DNA of 64,000 bases from a virus (IMGVR_UViG_3300030060_004050:54539-118538); one strand, 5' to 3'; numbered from the stretch's first letter, positions 41,445-51,677 are shown. The notes: generated by a model not told the origin, from the letters alone. Numbers and translations: made by a program.

Positions 41445-43941
41445 GTTCTATACGAACATTGCAATGCGGGGTAAGAATATTCTTGCCCGTGGGTATGACT
41501 CAAACGGAGATGTCTTCAAAGAGAAGATTGAGTTTCGTCCTACTATGTTTGTACCCACAACCAAAGAAACCAAATACAAGACTCTCAATGGATTGTGTGT
41601 TGAACCCTTTCAACCAGGCAACATAAACGACACAAGAGACTTTATTGAAAAGTATCAAGACGTAAGTGGATTTGATATTTACGGAAACACAGATTTCATA
41701 TATCAATACATCGGAGAAAATTATAAGGGAGAGATTGATTATGATCCTGCTAAAATCAAAGTTGCGATTGTTGATATTGAATGTGAGTCTGAGTATGGAT
41801 TTCCTAGACCTGAAGTTGCTAACGAGAGAATCAATGCAATCACCGTTGACTTCAATGGTTGGATTTATGTATTCGGTTTAGGTGAGTTTGAACTAGACGA
41901 CTCTTCATATGACGGTAAACTCCGTCAGTTTGTATTTGAAACCGAGGAGGAACTTCTAAAGTCATTCTTATCAACGTGGAATCTTGAATCTCCAGATGTG
42001 GTTACTGGTTGGAATGTCAGGTTCTTCGATATTCCCTATCTTGTAAACCGAATCGAAAGAGTTCTGGGAGACGGTGAATCTAAAAAGTTGTCTCCTTGGA
42101 ACGTCACCAAGGAAAGATCTATTCGTAAAATGAACAGAGAAAACCAAACCTATGAGTTGGTTGGTATTTCTACTCTGGACTATTATGAATTGTACAAGAC
42201 GTTTACTTATGTAAATCAAGAGTCATATCGACTTGATCATATCGCATTCGTAGAACTTGGTGAGAAGAAGTTGTCGTATGATGAATACGACAGTATGGCA
42301 ACTTTCTATAGAAATGACTTTCAAAAGTTTGTCGAATACAACGTCAAAGATGTTGAACTCGTAAAGAAACTAGAAGACAAGATGAAGTTGCTTGAACTTG
42401 CTGTATCTCTTGCATATGCAGCGAAGGTAAACTTTATGGATGTGTTTGGACAAGTTCGTATGTGGGACTGCATCATTTACCACTACCTCATGGATCACAA
42501 CATTGTACCTCCTCCAAAGAAACTGAGCAGAAAGAACGCACAGTATGCAGGTGCTTATGTTAAAGATCCGATTGTGGGTATGCACGATTGGGTTGTGTCA
42601 TTTGACTTGAACAGTCTGTATCCGCACTTGATCATGCAGTATAACATCAGTCCTGAAACAATGATTGATGAAAAGAAAGACGTATACGTTTCTCCAGACA
42701 CCGTGCTTTCGGGTGTTCGACCTAACACGGGAAACTATTCTGTCGCCGCAAACGGTACGAAGTATACCAAGAATCATCAGGGGTTTCTTCCTGCACTCAT
42801 GGATAAGTTGTACAAAGAACGCAAGATGTACAAGGGAAAGATGATTGAGTGTCAAAAGAGACAACAAGCAGGAGAAAATCTAGAGAACGAGATTGCGAAA
42901 TATAACAACTTTCAGTTGGTTCGTAAGATTCAACTTAACTCCGCTTATGGTGCAATTGGTAACGAGTTCTTCCGCTACTTCAACGTTGACATGGCGGAAG
43001 CGATCACACTTTCAGGACAGTTAAGCATTCGCTGGATTGCGGATCGACTAAACGAATTTTTAAACAGAACAGTCGGGACGGAGGACTACGATTATGTTGT
43101 TGCGAGTGATACCGATTCTGTGTATCTTAGGCTTGGTAATCTTGTCGATAAAGTATGTGGTAAAAAGTCAAAAGAAGAAATAGTTGATTTCCTTGATAAA
43201 GCATCGGAAGAAATTATCCTTCCTTTCATCAAGAAGCAGTACGACAAACTTGCCACTATTATGAATGCATATCAAAACAAGATGGTGATGGATCGTGAGT
43301 GTATTTCAGACAAGGCGGTATGGACTGCCAAGAAGCGTTACATGATGCAAGTGTTTGATTCGGAGGGTGTTCGTTATGAAACACCAAAGAACAAGATCAT
43401 GGGAATTGAAACCACTCGATCTTCCACACCTCAAGTTGTTAGGGACAACCTTAAGAAAGCAATCACTTTGATTCTAACAACGGATGAGGAAACGGTAATA
43501 GAGTTTATTGATTCTTTCCGAGAAGAGTTCAATAAATTTGATCCAGAGGACATAGCATTTCCAAGGGGTGTAAATGGTATGAACAAATACTCAAACAGTT
43601 CTACCATTTATGAGAAGTCAACTCCCATAGCAGTTAAAGGTAGTTTGCTATACAACCACTACATCAAGAAGAACAAACTACATAATAAGTACCGACAGAT
43701 TGTTGATGGTGATAAAATCAAGTTCATACATCTAAAGAAACCGAACCCACTCGGAGGAATCGCGGGAACAGATCAGGTTATTGCCTTCCCTAACAGCCTC
43801 CCCGGAGAATTCAATCTTGGTGAGTTTATTGATTATGATGTTCAGTTTGAAAAAGCATTTTTAGATCCAATCAAAAACATCTTGGACAAAATAGGTTGGA
43901 ACCACGAAAAGGTTTCTTCTCTAGAGGAATTTTTTGGATGA
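41431..43941 (+). CDS. gp43: DNA polymerase gp43 (family B)
   Basis: The 836-residue protein (T4 gp43 is 898) has a 3'-5' exonuclease with VDIECES (Asp115/Glu117) and VTGWNVRFFD, polymerase motif A SFDLNSLYPHLIMQYN (from 391), motif B KIQLNSAYGAIGNEFFRY and motif C ASDTDSVYL (about 558-566). The C-terminal LEEFFG is the expected clamp-binding peptide for gp45. It starts inside the lysozyme gene (14-base overlap) and its stop overlaps the next start. Confidence 0.97.
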   Translation: MQVDRFYTNIAMRGKNILARGYDSNGDVFKEKIEFRPTMFVPTTKETKYKTLNGLCVEPFQPGNINDTRDFIEKYQDVSGFDIYGNTDFIYQYIGENYKGEIDYDPAKIKVAIVDIECESEYGFPRPEVANERINAITVDFNGWIYVFGLGEFELDDSSYDGKLRQFVFETEEELLKSFLSTWNLESPDVVTGWNVRFFDIPYLVNRIERVLGDGESKKLSPWNVTKERSIRKMNRENQTYELVGISTLDYYELYKTFTYVNQESYRLDHIAFVELGEKKLSYDEYDSMATFYRNDFQKFVEYNVKDVELVKKLEDKMKLLELAVSLAYAAKVNFMDVFGQVRMWDCIIYHYLMDHNIVPPPKKLSRKNAQYAGAYVKDPIVGMHDWVVSFDLNSLYPHLIMQYNISPETMIDEKKDVYVSPDTVLSGVRPNTGNYSVAANGTKYTKNHQGFLPALMDKLYKERKMYKGKMIECQKRQQAGENLENEIAKYNNFQLVRKIQLNSAYGAIGNEFFRYFNVDMAEAITLSGQLSIRWIADRLNEFLNRTVGTEDYDYVVASDTDSVYLRLGNLVDKVCGKKSKEEIVDFLDKASEEIILPFIKKQYDKLATIMNAYQNKMVMDRECISDKAVWTAKKRYMMQVFDSEGVRYETPKNKIMGIETTRSSTPQVVRDNLKKAITLILTTDEETVIEFIDSFREEFNKFDPEDIAFPRGVNGMNKYSNSSTIYEKSTPIAVKGSLLYNHYIKKNKLHNKYRQIVDGDKIKFIHLKKPNPLGGIAGTDQVIAFPNSLPGEFNLGEFIDYDVQFEKAFLDPIKNILDKIGWNHEKVSSLEEFFG

Positions 43942-44120
43942 TGGACTACACGACAGTAAAATTTATAGAAGAAACACTCAAGTCTTTGCTAGAAGAAGAA
44001 AGATCTAAACTAGGCAACATGATGCGAGACAAAGATTGTAGTATGGAAATATACGAAAATACACTGGACAACTGTAAGAAATTAGAGTATAGTATAGAAC
44101 AATTGGAGAAAATGATATGA
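43938..44120 (+). CDS. Small coiled-coil protein between gp43 and uvsX
   Basis: A 60-residue acidic helical protein ([21 protein letters not shown], then [15 protein letters not shown]). It starts with ATG ATG overlapping the gp43 stop and ends with a four-base overlap into uvsX, so it is certainly translated with them. It is a conserved type of small spacer gene in marine T4-like phages, without known role. Confidence 0.6.
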   Translation: MMDYTTVKFIEETLKSLLEEERSKLGNMMRDKDCSMEIYENTLDNCKKLEYSIEQLEKMI

Positions 44121-45157
44121 GCGACTTTCTAAAAACTATTATTAAGAATTCTGGAAACGAGTATGCAGGAATTGCCTCAGACGGGATTGAGGGTTCGGAT
44201 GTCACAGGGTTTATTGATACTGGCTCTCATGTGTTCAATGCCTTGCTGTCTGGTTCTTTGTATGGTGGTATACCAAACAATAAAATTATGGCGTTGGCAG
44301 GAGAGTCTGCTACTGGTAAAACTTATTTTGCACTTGGTATGTGTAAGAAATTCTTGGATGACAATCCAGATGGTGTGGTATTGTATTTCGACACGGAGCA
44401 AGCCATCACTTCAAGTATGATTTCTGAGAGGGGAATGGATCCCAATAGAGTCGCTGTATTCCCAGTTGCTACAGTCGAGACTTTTCGACACCAAGCAATT
44501 AGTATTGTTGATAAGTACATTGAGACAAAAGACAGTAAACCTGTCTTTGTGGTTCTTGACTCTCTTGGTATGCTTTCCACAGAGAAAGAAATGAACGATA
44601 CCGCCGAGGGTAAGTCCACTAGAGACATGACTCGCGCCCAAGTTATCAAGGCGACATTCCGTGTGCTTACTCTCAAGTTAGGTAAAGCAGGCATTCCTCT
44701 TATCATGACAAACCACACCTACGATGTTGTCGGTGCTTATGTTCCAATGAAGGAGATGGGTGGTGGTTCTGGTTTGAAGTACGCCGCATCTACGATTGTC
44801 TATCTTTCAAAGAAGAAGGACAAGGATGGAACAGATATCATTGGTAATATTATCAAGTGTAAGTTGTTCAAGGGTAGGTTTACCAAAGAAAACAAGGTTG
44901 TTGAAGTTCAGTTAAACTATGACACCGGACTCAATCCTTATTATGGATTAGTTCCAATCGCAGTAAAGTATGATATATTCAAGAAGGTTTCTACTAGAAT
45001 TGAATTGCCTGATGGAAAGACTGCCTTTGAGAAGTCCATCAACAACGATCCTGAAAAGTATTTCACACCCGAAGTTATGGAAAGACTCGAAGATGCAGTT
45101 GCAACAGAATTCAAGTATGGTAGCGTAGAGGAGGAAAGCACAGATGTCGAAGAATGA
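44117..45157 (+). CDS. uvsX: RecA-like recombinase UvsX
   Basis: The 346-residue protein (T4 UvsX is 391) has Walker A GESATGKT (residues 62-69), [10 protein letters not shown], Walker [11 protein letters not shown] and a RecA-type loop with [11 protein letters not shown] followed by [11 protein letters not shown]. It catalyses strand invasion with UvsY and gp32. It continues the replication operon: gp43, a small gene, uvsX, two small genes, gp41, gp61. The end overlaps the next start by 14 bases. Confidence 0.95.
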   Translation: MSDFLKTIIKNSGNEYAGIASDGIEGSDVTGFIDTGSHVFNALLSGSLYGGIPNNKIMALAGESATGKTYFALGMCKKFLDDNPDGVVLYFDTEQAITSSMISERGMDPNRVAVFPVATVETFRHQAISIVDKYIETKDSKPVFVVLDSLGMLSTEKEMNDTAEGKSTRDMTRAQVIKATFRVLTLKLGKAGIPLIMTNHTYDVVGAYVPMKEMGGGSGLKYAASTIVYLSKKKDKDGTDIIGNIIKCKLFKGRFTKENKVVEVQLNYDTGLNPYYGLVPIAVKYDIFKKVSTRIELPDGKTAFEKSINNDPEKYFTPEVMERLEDAVATEFKYGSVEEESTDVEE

Positions 45158-45371
45158 ACCACCCCCACCCCCCGGCGGAGGAGAACCGATCAAAGAGATT
45201 AGAGTGAATGGAAAGAGTGTTGGTATTGGAGATACTGTTTCTAAATTTATTAAGATGATGTCTCGCGGTAAAATACAAGAGTGTCCTCAGTGTGAGAAGA
45301 GAAAAGAAAAACTCAACGAAATGTTTCCATATAAGAAGAACGATGATGAAGAAAAAGTACAGGACAATTGA
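45144..45371 (+). CDS. Small CxxC protein downstream of uvsX
   Basis: The 75-residue product has a Pro/Gly-rich start ([12 protein letters not shown]), a middle segment [15 protein letters not shown], a CPQCEKRK pair that could form half a zinc site, and a conserved-looking [10 protein letters not shown]. Proteins of this form often lie between uvsX and the helicase in marine T4-like phages. It could help UvsX or gp41 but that is inference from place. AGGAGGAAA precedes ATG 45144. Confidence 0.6.
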   Translation: MSKNEPPPPPGGGEPIKEIRVNGKSVGIGDTVSKFIKMMSRGKIQECPQCEKRKEKLNEMFPYKKNDDEEKVQDN

Positions 45372-45633
45372 AGGACAAGAGGAAGGAAACATTAGAATCT
45401 TAGACGATAGATTCAACGGTGTTGCAGTTTCTATAGGGAAAGTTTCTATAGTTCCAATAGAGGATTCAGACGAAGCAAAACTAAAGTATGACTACGATGT
45501 CCTAGAGTTACCAGAGGGTATGGAACTCAACAAGGAGTTTGATGCCCTGCTGGGAGATATTGTAGTTGATATCTTAGAATCAAAACTAGAGGAAGATCCA
45601 AAGTCTTTGAGGTTTAAAGATAGTGCAGATTGA
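45343..45633 (+). CDS. Small acidic hypothetical protein before gp41
   Basis: The 96-residue product ([17 protein letters not shown], then beta-rich ILDDRFNGVAVSIGKVSIVPI and an acidic helical end) overlaps both neighbours: it starts 29 bases before the preceding stop and ends 11 bases into gp41. I prefer ATG 45343 or 45346 to upstream non-ATG starts. It is not recognised. Confidence 0.5.
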   Translation: MMKKKYRTIEGQEEGNIRILDDRFNGVAVSIGKVSIVPIEDSDEAKLKYDYDVLELPEGMELNKEFDALLGDIVVDILESKLEEDPKSLRFKDSAD

Positions 45634-47008
45634 AAAAATTATTTTACATTCTATATCATGTGACGAACAGGTCTCCAGATCTGTCATTCCTTTTCTGAAG
45701 GGTGAATATTTTCATGAGGATGAACACAAGGTTGTTTTCGAAAAAATCAACGAGTACATTCAAGAGTACAACTCCCTCCCTTCGAAGGAGGCGATTTCTA
45801 TTAGTGTCGGTAAACTACCGCAAACAGACGATCAGCAAAAACTCTGTCAGTCCCTTATTGAAGAAGTGTTTTCTGTTGACAGTGACTACGACAAAGAGTG
45901 GATCGTCAAGGAGTCGGAAAACTTCTGCAAAGAAAAAGCGGTATACAATGCGATTCTAGAATCCATTCATATCATCGAAGGAAAGAGTCAGACACAATCA
46001 GAAAATGCTATACCCGGAATTCTTTCTGATGCTTTGTCCGTGGGATTCGATACACACATTGGACACGACTATATCGAGGATGCTAATGAGCGTTTCGAAT
46101 TTTATCACAAGAAGGAAGATAGGATTCCGTTTGATTTGGAAATGTTCAACACCATCACAAATGGCGGAACTCCTAAAAAGACTCTAAACATTATCATGGC
46201 TGGTACGGGTGTTGGTAAGTCTATGTTTATGTGTCACCATGCTGCTGCTTGTCTCGCACAAAACCTTAAGGTTCTTTATATCACATGTGAGATGGCAGAA
46301 GAACGGATTGCAGAACGCATCGACGCTAACCTTATGAACATCGCAATGGATGATCTTCGTTGTTTACCCAAGGACATGTATGATAAGAAACTCAGCAATG
46401 CTACCATGGGATTCAATGGAAAACTAATCGTCAAAGAGTATCCCACAGCAACTGCAAATGTAAATCATTTTAGACACTTGCTCGATGAACTTAAACTCAA
46501 GAAAAAGTTTGAACCTGATATTGTGTTTATTGATTACCTAAACATCTGTGCCGCTGCTAGGTTTAAGAATGCTGCAAATGTAAACTCATACATGTATGTG
46601 AAAGCAATCGCAGAGGAACTACGAGGACTTGCGATTGAGAAGGGACTACCGATATGGTCTGCTACTCAAACAAACCGACAGGGATTTGCAAACACTGACG
46701 TAGGACTTGAAGAAGTATCTGAGTCATTCGGACTTCCACAAACAGCAGACTTCATGTTTGCGTTAATCGGAACAGAGGAACTAGACGAACAGGGACAACT
46801 CTTGGTAAAGCAACTCAAGAATCGATACAACGATCTGGCAACAAACAGAAAGTTTGTCATTGGAATTGAAAAAGCAAAAATGAAATTCAGTGATGTTTCC
46901 CTCTCCGAGAATGATGATATAATGGGAACCGGAAACGATGGTGATATGGGACTTGTTGAAAAACAAGCATCTAAGTACACAGAGAAGTTTACAGAGTGGC
47001 AAATGTAA
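45623..47008 (+). CDS. gp41: Replicative DNA helicase gp41 (DnaB family)
   Basis: The 461-residue protein (T4 gp41 is 475) has an N-terminal DnaB-like domain, then Walker A AGTGVGKS (from residue 193), LYITCEMAEERIAERIDANLM, Walker B DIVFIDYLNIC and the WSATQTNRQGF arginine-finger region. It unwinds DNA ahead of gp43 and works with primase gp61, encoded next. The start is GTG 45623. The stop overlaps the gp61 ATG by one base (TAATG). Confidence 0.95.
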   Translation: MQIEKIILHSISCDEQVSRSVIPFLKGEYFHEDEHKVVFEKINEYIQEYNSLPSKEAISISVGKLPQTDDQQKLCQSLIEEVFSVDSDYDKEWIVKESENFCKEKAVYNAILESIHIIEGKSQTQSENAIPGILSDALSVGFDTHIGHDYIEDANERFEFYHKKEDRIPFDLEMFNTITNGGTPKKTLNIIMAGTGVGKSMFMCHHAAACLAQNLKVLYITCEMAEERIAERIDANLMNIAMDDLRCLPKDMYDKKLSNATMGFNGKLIVKEYPTATANVNHFRHLLDELKLKKKFEPDIVFIDYLNICAAARFKNAANVNSYMYVKAIAEELRGLAIEKGLPIWSATQTNRQGFANTDVGLEEVSESFGLPQTADFMFALIGTEELDEQGQLLVKQLKNRYNDLATNRKFVIGIEKAKMKFSDVSLSENDDIMGTGNDGDMGLVEKQASKYTEKFTEWQM

Positions 47009-48060
47009 TGTGCATACATATAGATCAGACATATATCAACAGAGTCTCTCCGATGCTAGATCGGTTTGCCTGGAAAAAGTCAAACTTAGCAAATTGTAGG
47101 TGTCCCATTTGTGGGGACTCTCAGAAAAACAAATCGAAAGCAAGAGGGTTTTTCTATCAAAAAGGAACCTCTTACTTTTACAAGTGTCATAATTGTGGAC
47201 ATGGTTGCAACCTGTATAATTTTTTGAAGAGTGTGTCCTCTCAACTAGCAAAAGAATATTCTCTGGAACGGTGGAAGAAGAATGATAAGAATGATAAGAA
47301 AGAAGATGATAAAATGTTTGGTATTCTAAGTCAGAAACCAGAGTTTAAGAAGAAGGACAAAATACTAGATCACGCAGTGTGCATCAATGATTTACCAGAG
47401 GATCATGATGTTGTAAAGTTTGCAAACATGAGAAAGATCCCAAAGCAGCATTGGAATATTTTATACTTCTCTGATGATTTTGGTAAATTTATGAAGAGGG
47501 TGGATCCAGACGTTAGAGCCCATTTGACTGTCGGACAAGAACCCCGTTTGGTAATTCCATTTTTCAACAAGAAAGGTGATGTAGTTGCAGTTCAAGGTAG
47601 ATCCATAAACTTTAGAGATGAATACAATGCGAGGACAACTGCAAAATATCTAACTGTAAAGTCGGACAAAAGCATTGATCGTCTTTGGTATGGTTTATGG
47701 AGAGTTGATCCGAGCAAAAGAGTTTATGCTGTCGAGGGACCTATTGATAGCATGTTCTTAAACAACGCAGTTGCAATGGTTGGTGCTGGAGCATTGGACA
47801 CACTACCAGCAAGATTGGAAAATAGTCCCATGACTTTCATCCTAGATAATGAACCAAGAAACCTACAGATCTGCAAGTACAACGAAAAACTAATTCAGAT
47901 GGGAAAGCAAATCTGCATCTGGCCAGATAGTGTAAAAGAAAAAGATATTAACGATTTAGCGTATAGAATGTCTACTCGAAAAATTCAGAAGATGATTGAC
48001 GAGAATACATTCAGTGGACTAGAAGCAAAGTTGAGATTTAAATCATGGAGAAAAGTATGA
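47008..48060 (+). CDS. gp61: DNA primase gp61
   Basis: The 350-residue protein (T4 gp61 is 342) has the N-terminal zinc ribbon CRCPICGD followed by YKCHNCGHGCN and a TOPRIM domain with YAVEGPIDSMFL and TFILDNEPRN. It makes RNA primers for lagging-strand synthesis with gp41. I start at ATG 47008, which overlaps the helicase stop; the GTG at 46996 lies within gp41 and lacks a ribosome site. The stop overlaps the epimerase start (ATGA). Confidence 0.93.
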   Translation: MCIHIDQTYINRVSPMLDRFAWKKSNLANCRCPICGDSQKNKSKARGFFYQKGTSYFYKCHNCGHGCNLYNFLKSVSSQLAKEYSLERWKKNDKNDKKEDDKMFGILSQKPEFKKKDKILDHAVCINDLPEDHDVVKFANMRKIPKQHWNILYFSDDFGKFMKRVDPDVRAHLTVGQEPRLVIPFFNKKGDVVAVQGRSINFRDEYNARTTAKYLTVKSDKSIDRLWYGLWRVDPSKRVYAVEGPIDSMFLNNAVAMVGAGALDTLPARLENSPMTFILDNEPRNLQICKYNEKLIQMGKQICIWPDSVKEKDINDLAYRMSTRKIQKMIDENTFSGLEAKLRFKSWRKV

Positions 48061-48974
48061 AGTACTTAGTCACCGGCGGTGCCGGATTTATTGGATCTAA
48101 TATTGTCACCCGTCTGTTAGATGAGGGACATGATGTAGTTGTTATAGATAATGAATCCTCAGATGCTCACGAACAGTTTTACTGGGACGAACGAGCAGAA
48201 AATTATAACTATGATATCTCGAATCATGAGTTCTACTTCACCAGATTATTTGAGGGTGTTGATACTGTTTTTCACTGTGCAGCCGAAGCAAGAATTCAAC
48301 CCGCAATAATTAATCCTATTCTTGCTGTTAAAACCAACGCACTTGGAACTTGTAGCGTTTTGCAAGCAGCAAGAGAACATGGGGTTCGCAGAGTGGTATA
48401 TTCTTCTACGTCCTCTGCTTATGGTCTTATTAACGATGTTCCAAACGTAGAAACACAACCAGAGGATTGTTTAAACCCATACTCTGTCTCAAAGGTGTGT
48501 GGAGAAAAATTGTGTAAAATGTACCACTCATTGTTTGGGTTAGAAACTGTTGTGTTCCGATACTTCAATGTATACGGAGAACGACAACCGATCAAGGGAC
48601 AATATGCTCCCGTGGTTGGTAGATTTCTAAAGCAGGCAGAAAATGGAGAACCACTAACCATTGTCCCAGACGGAGAACAGCGTCGAGACTATACTCATGT
48701 TTCAGATGTGGTAGAAGCAAACATTCTTGCCTCTAGGGTGGAGTCTAATTTAATTGGACGAGGAGAAGTCTTCAATATTGGAACAGGATCAAACACTTCT
48801 GTAAACGAATTAGCAGCAATGATTTCAGACAACACCGTAATGGTAGAACCTAGACTGGGCGAAGCAAGATTAACTCTTGCAGACAACAGCAAAATGAAAA
48901 GTGTAATGGGTTGGAAACCAAAGGTTAAACTAGAGACTTGGGTTCAGGATCAACTAGAAATGGCAAACACATGA
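48057..48974 (+). CDS. NAD-dependent nucleotide-sugar 4-epimerase-like enzyme
   Basis: The 305-residue extended SDR has the intact nucleotide site VTGGAGFIGSNIVTRL, IDNESSD after beta-2, YSSTSSAYG and the catalytic NPYSVSK. It further shows FRYFNVYGERQ, DGEQRRDYTHVSDV and FNIGTGSNTSVNEL, typical of UDP-glucose/GlcNAc 4-epimerase-type enzymes. It probably supplies UDP-galactose-like donors, which would suit the GT25-like enzymes. ATG 48057 follows GGAG and overlaps the primase stop. Confidence 0.85.
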   Translation: MKYLVTGGAGFIGSNIVTRLLDEGHDVVVIDNESSDAHEQFYWDERAENYNYDISNHEFYFTRLFEGVDTVFHCAAEARIQPAIINPILAVKTNALGTCSVLQAAREHGVRRVVYSSTSSAYGLINDVPNVETQPEDCLNPYSVSKVCGEKLCKMYHSLFGLETVVFRYFNVYGERQPIKGQYAPVVGRFLKQAENGEPLTIVPDGEQRRDYTHVSDVVEANILASRVESNLIGRGEVFNIGTGSNTSVNELAAMISDNTVMVEPRLGEARLTLADNSKMKSVMGWKPKVKLETWVQDQLEMANT

Positions 48975-49684
48975 AAGTTTTAAATAAAGGACATGTAGAA
49001 CTCGTAGATTCAATGGGTTCGGATCTAACAGTCTGTAATGCTGCCCGAGTTTCGTTTTCAAAAGATACAGATTGGGAGATCGACGAGGATGTTGTTGCAA
49101 GACTCAAGGATACTGGATCGAATTACCATGAAGAGGATGTGCGAAAGTTGTCGGAACGAGATCAGAAACTTATTCGCTATCTTGCAAAACACAACCACTG
49201 GACTCCGTTTGCTCACCCACAGATCACCCTACGGATCAAAGCACCCATCTCTATTCGGACACAGTTCTTTAAGCATAAGCAAGGATTCGTGGAGAATGAG
49301 ATTAGTCGGCGCTATGTCTCCTTTCAACCTGACTTTTATATCCCCCAGTGGAGAGGAAAGCCTAAGGGAAGTGCGAAGCAGGGTAGCGATGAGTTTATTG
49401 CGTTAAGTGCAGACAATATTCGCTCATATGGAAATGCTCTAGAACTATGTCTATACACATATGATCAACTCATAGAAGAAGGTGTCGCACCCGAACAAGC
49501 AAGATTTGTTTTACCACAAGCAATGTACACAGAATGGTATTGGACAGGATCTCTTGCTGCCTATGCAAGATTTTACAAGCAGCGTATTGATGAACATGCA
49601 CAGTGGGAAATTCGTGAATACGCAAACGCAATTGGTGAAATAATTCAACCCATTTTTCCAGCATCCTGGTCCGAACTCGTATAA
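48971..49684 (+). CDS. thyX: Flavin-dependent thymidylate synthase ThyX
   Basis: The 237-residue protein has the ThyX core: AARVSFSKD near the start, IRYLAKHNHWTPFAHPQITLRIKAP, and a variant signature FKHKQGFVENEISRRYVSF (usual RHRxxSxNxxSxRY, here Lys for the first Arg and Phe-Val-Glu-Asn in the middle). It ends with a helical FAD-binding part ARFVLPQAMYTEWYWTGSL. It converts dUMP to dTMP using FAD and folate, working with dUTPase. ATG 48971 overlaps the epimerase stop; the longer frame is excluded by context. Confidence 0.92.
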   Translation: MKVLNKGHVELVDSMGSDLTVCNAARVSFSKDTDWEIDEDVVARLKDTGSNYHEEDVRKLSERDQKLIRYLAKHNHWTPFAHPQITLRIKAPISIRTQFFKHKQGFVENEISRRYVSFQPDFYIPQWRGKPKGSAKQGSDEFIALSADNIRSYGNALELCLYTYDQLIEEGVAPEQARFVLPQAMYTEWYWTGSLAAYARFYKQRIDEHAQWEIREYANAIGEIIQPIFPASWSELV

Positions 49685-49687
49685 ATA
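49680..49687 (+). promoter_or_regulatory. Late promoter box TATAAATA before the ribonucleotide reductase
   Basis: An exact late consensus overlaps the thyX stop and lies 39 bases before ATG 49727; TAGGAG serves as ribosome site. Late expression of a nucleotide reductase is unusual compared with T4, where nrd genes are early/middle, so dual control is possible. Confidence 0.72.
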
Positions 49688-49726
49688 AAAAACACAGCAG
49701 ATATTAGTAATAGGAGATATTGATAT

Positions 49727-51652
49727 ATGTCATTACCAACACCATTTCAAGATTTCATTCACTTAAGCAGATACTCTAGGTGGATGGAAGATAAAGGAAG
49801 AAGAGAAACTTGGGACGAAACAGTTTTCCGCTACTTTGATTTTTTTGTACAGCATTTAGAAGAGAATCAAAACTATAAGGTTTCAAAGAAAGAAAGAGAA
49901 GAACTGCAAAGTGCAATCATCGGTTTGGATGTAATGCCATCCATGAGAGCATTAATGACAGCAGGCGAAGCACTAAAACGAGATCACGTTGCTGGATACA
50001 ATTGTGCTTATGTTAGTGCTGGTAGAGTTCGATCCTTTGATGAAATTCTTTATATCCTAATGTGCGGCACTGGTGTTGGGTTTAGCGTCGAACGAGACTT
50101 CTTAGATAAATTAGCGACAATCGCAGAGGAGTTTGAAGAGAGTGATACCACCATTGTTGTACAAGATAGTAAGTTGGGTTGGGCAAAGGCCTACAAGGAA
50201 CTTACGTCGCTACTCATTGGAGGTCAAGTACCACAATGGGATCTTTCAAAGGTTAGACCTGCGGGGGAACGACTTAAGACTTTCGGAGGTCGTTCTTCCG
50301 GACCGGATCCTTTGGATGATTTGTTTAGATTCACAGTGGATACCTATAAAAAGGCTCATGGAAGAAAACTCACTTCCATCGAATGTCACGATATCATCTG
50401 CAAGATTGCTGAGATTGTCGTGGTGGGGGGTGTCAGAAGAAGTGCCCTTATTTCCCTCTCGTCGCTCACCGATGAAAGAATGCGAGACGCAAAGACGGGA
50501 CAGTGGTGGCATGACAACCCACAAAGAGCCTTATCAAACAACTCGGTTGCGTATAAAACAAAACCAGAGGTAGGTACATTCATGGAGGAGTGGATTTCTC
50601 TTTACAAGAGCAAGTCCGGTGAACGTGGTATCTTTAATAGAGCAGCAGCAAAGAAAACCATAGAAAAACTAGGAGACAGAAGAGATCCTAATCACGACTT
50701 TGGTTGCAACCCATGTTCCGAGATCTTGCTGAGAGATCGAGAGTTTTGCAATCTCACAGAAGTTGTCGTTCGTAAAGAGGATACACCAGAGGACTTGAAG
50801 GAAAAGGTCAGACTTGCAACCATTCTTGGAACATGGCAATCAACCTTGACTAACTTTCGTTATCTTTCCAGTGAGTGGAAAAATAACTGTGAAGAGGAAC
50901 GTCTTCTTGGAGTATCATTGACTGGTATCATGGACAACGATCTTCTGAACGGAAAGCAGGGACAGGATGTCCTAATGAAGACACTAGAGGAAATGAGAGA
51001 GGTTGCAGTAAACACCAACAAGGAACTAGCAAGAAAGTTAAAGATTAATCAGTCTGCCGCCATTACTTGTGTAAAACCAAGTGGAACCGTCTCTCAGTTG
51101 GTTGATGCTGCCTCTGGTATTCACGCTCGACATAACCCCTACTATATTCGCACCGTTCGTGCTGATATTAAGGATCCCCTATGCATTTTCATGAGGGAAA
51201 GGGGTTTCCCATGTGAACCTGATGTAATGAAACCAGATCACACCATGGTGTTCTCATTCCCAGTAAAGGCACCAGAAAATTGTGTTGTCCGTACAGACAT
51301 GACTGCTATCGAACAACTAGAACACTGGTTGCTTTACCAGCGACATTGGTGTGAACATAAACCAAGCATTACCGTCACTGTCAAGGAACATGAATGGATG
51401 CAAGTTGGTTCGTGGGTATATGATCATTTTGATGAGGTAAGTGGAGTTTCATTCCTACCCCACTCAGATCACACATATAAGCAGGCACCATATCAAGACT
51501 GTACAGAGGAAGAATATAATGAACTTCTTTCTCAGATGCCGGTTGATGTAGACTGGTCGGAGTTGTCGAACTATGAAAAGGAAGACAATACCGCTGGTTC
51601 TCAAACAATGGCATGTTCAGGTAATTCGTGTGAGATAATAGATCTCACTTGA
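49727..51652 (+). CDS. Class II (B12-dependent) ribonucleoside-triphosphate reductase
   Basis: The 641-residue protein matches the monomeric adenosylcobalamin-dependent RTPR family: GYNCAYV with the first redox Cys, LMCGTGVGFSVERD, GCNPCSEILL with the thiyl-radical Cys, FCNLTEVVV, KPSGTVSQLVDAASGIHARH, and a C-terminal Cys pair in MACSGNSC for re-reduction. It is shorter than the Lactobacillus enzyme (739). No small radical subunit is encoded nearby, as expected for class II. It makes the phage depend on host cobalamin. A late box precedes it. Confidence 0.9.
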   Translation: MSLPTPFQDFIHLSRYSRWMEDKGRRETWDETVFRYFDFFVQHLEENQNYKVSKKEREELQSAIIGLDVMPSMRALMTAGEALKRDHVAGYNCAYVSAGRVRSFDEILYILMCGTGVGFSVERDFLDKLATIAEEFEESDTTIVVQDSKLGWAKAYKELTSLLIGGQVPQWDLSKVRPAGERLKTFGGRSSGPDPLDDLFRFTVDTYKKAHGRKLTSIECHDIICKIAEIVVVGGVRRSALISLSSLTDERMRDAKTGQWWHDNPQRALSNNSVAYKTKPEVGTFMEEWISLYKSKSGERGIFNRAAAKKTIEKLGDRRDPNHDFGCNPCSEILLRDREFCNLTEVVVRKEDTPEDLKEKVRLATILGTWQSTLTNFRYLSSEWKNNCEEERLLGVSLTGIMDNDLLNGKQGQDVLMKTLEEMREVAVNTNKELARKLKINQSAAITCVKPSGTVSQLVDAASGIHARHNPYYIRTVRADIKDPLCIFMRERGFPCEPDVMKPDHTMVFSFPVKAPENCVVRTDMTAIEQLEHWLLYQRHWCEHKPSITVTVKEHEWMQVGSWVYDHFDEVSGVSFLPHSDHTYKQAPYQDCTEEEYNELLSQMPVDVDWSELSNYEKEDNTAGSQTMACSGNSCEIIDLT

Positions 51653-51677
51653 CATATAAAGAATAAACATATATAAT
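51649..51677 (+). promoter_or_regulatory. Sigma70-like promoter with a short leader
   Basis: TTGACA (51649-51654), a 17-base spacer and TATAAT (51672-51677) are close to the bacterial consensus. The expected start is A 51684. Unlike the four leaderless promoters, it makes a leader of about 66 bases containing a GGTGC/GCACC hairpin (51694-51707) and an AAAGGAG ribosome site before ATG 51750. Confidence 0.8.
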
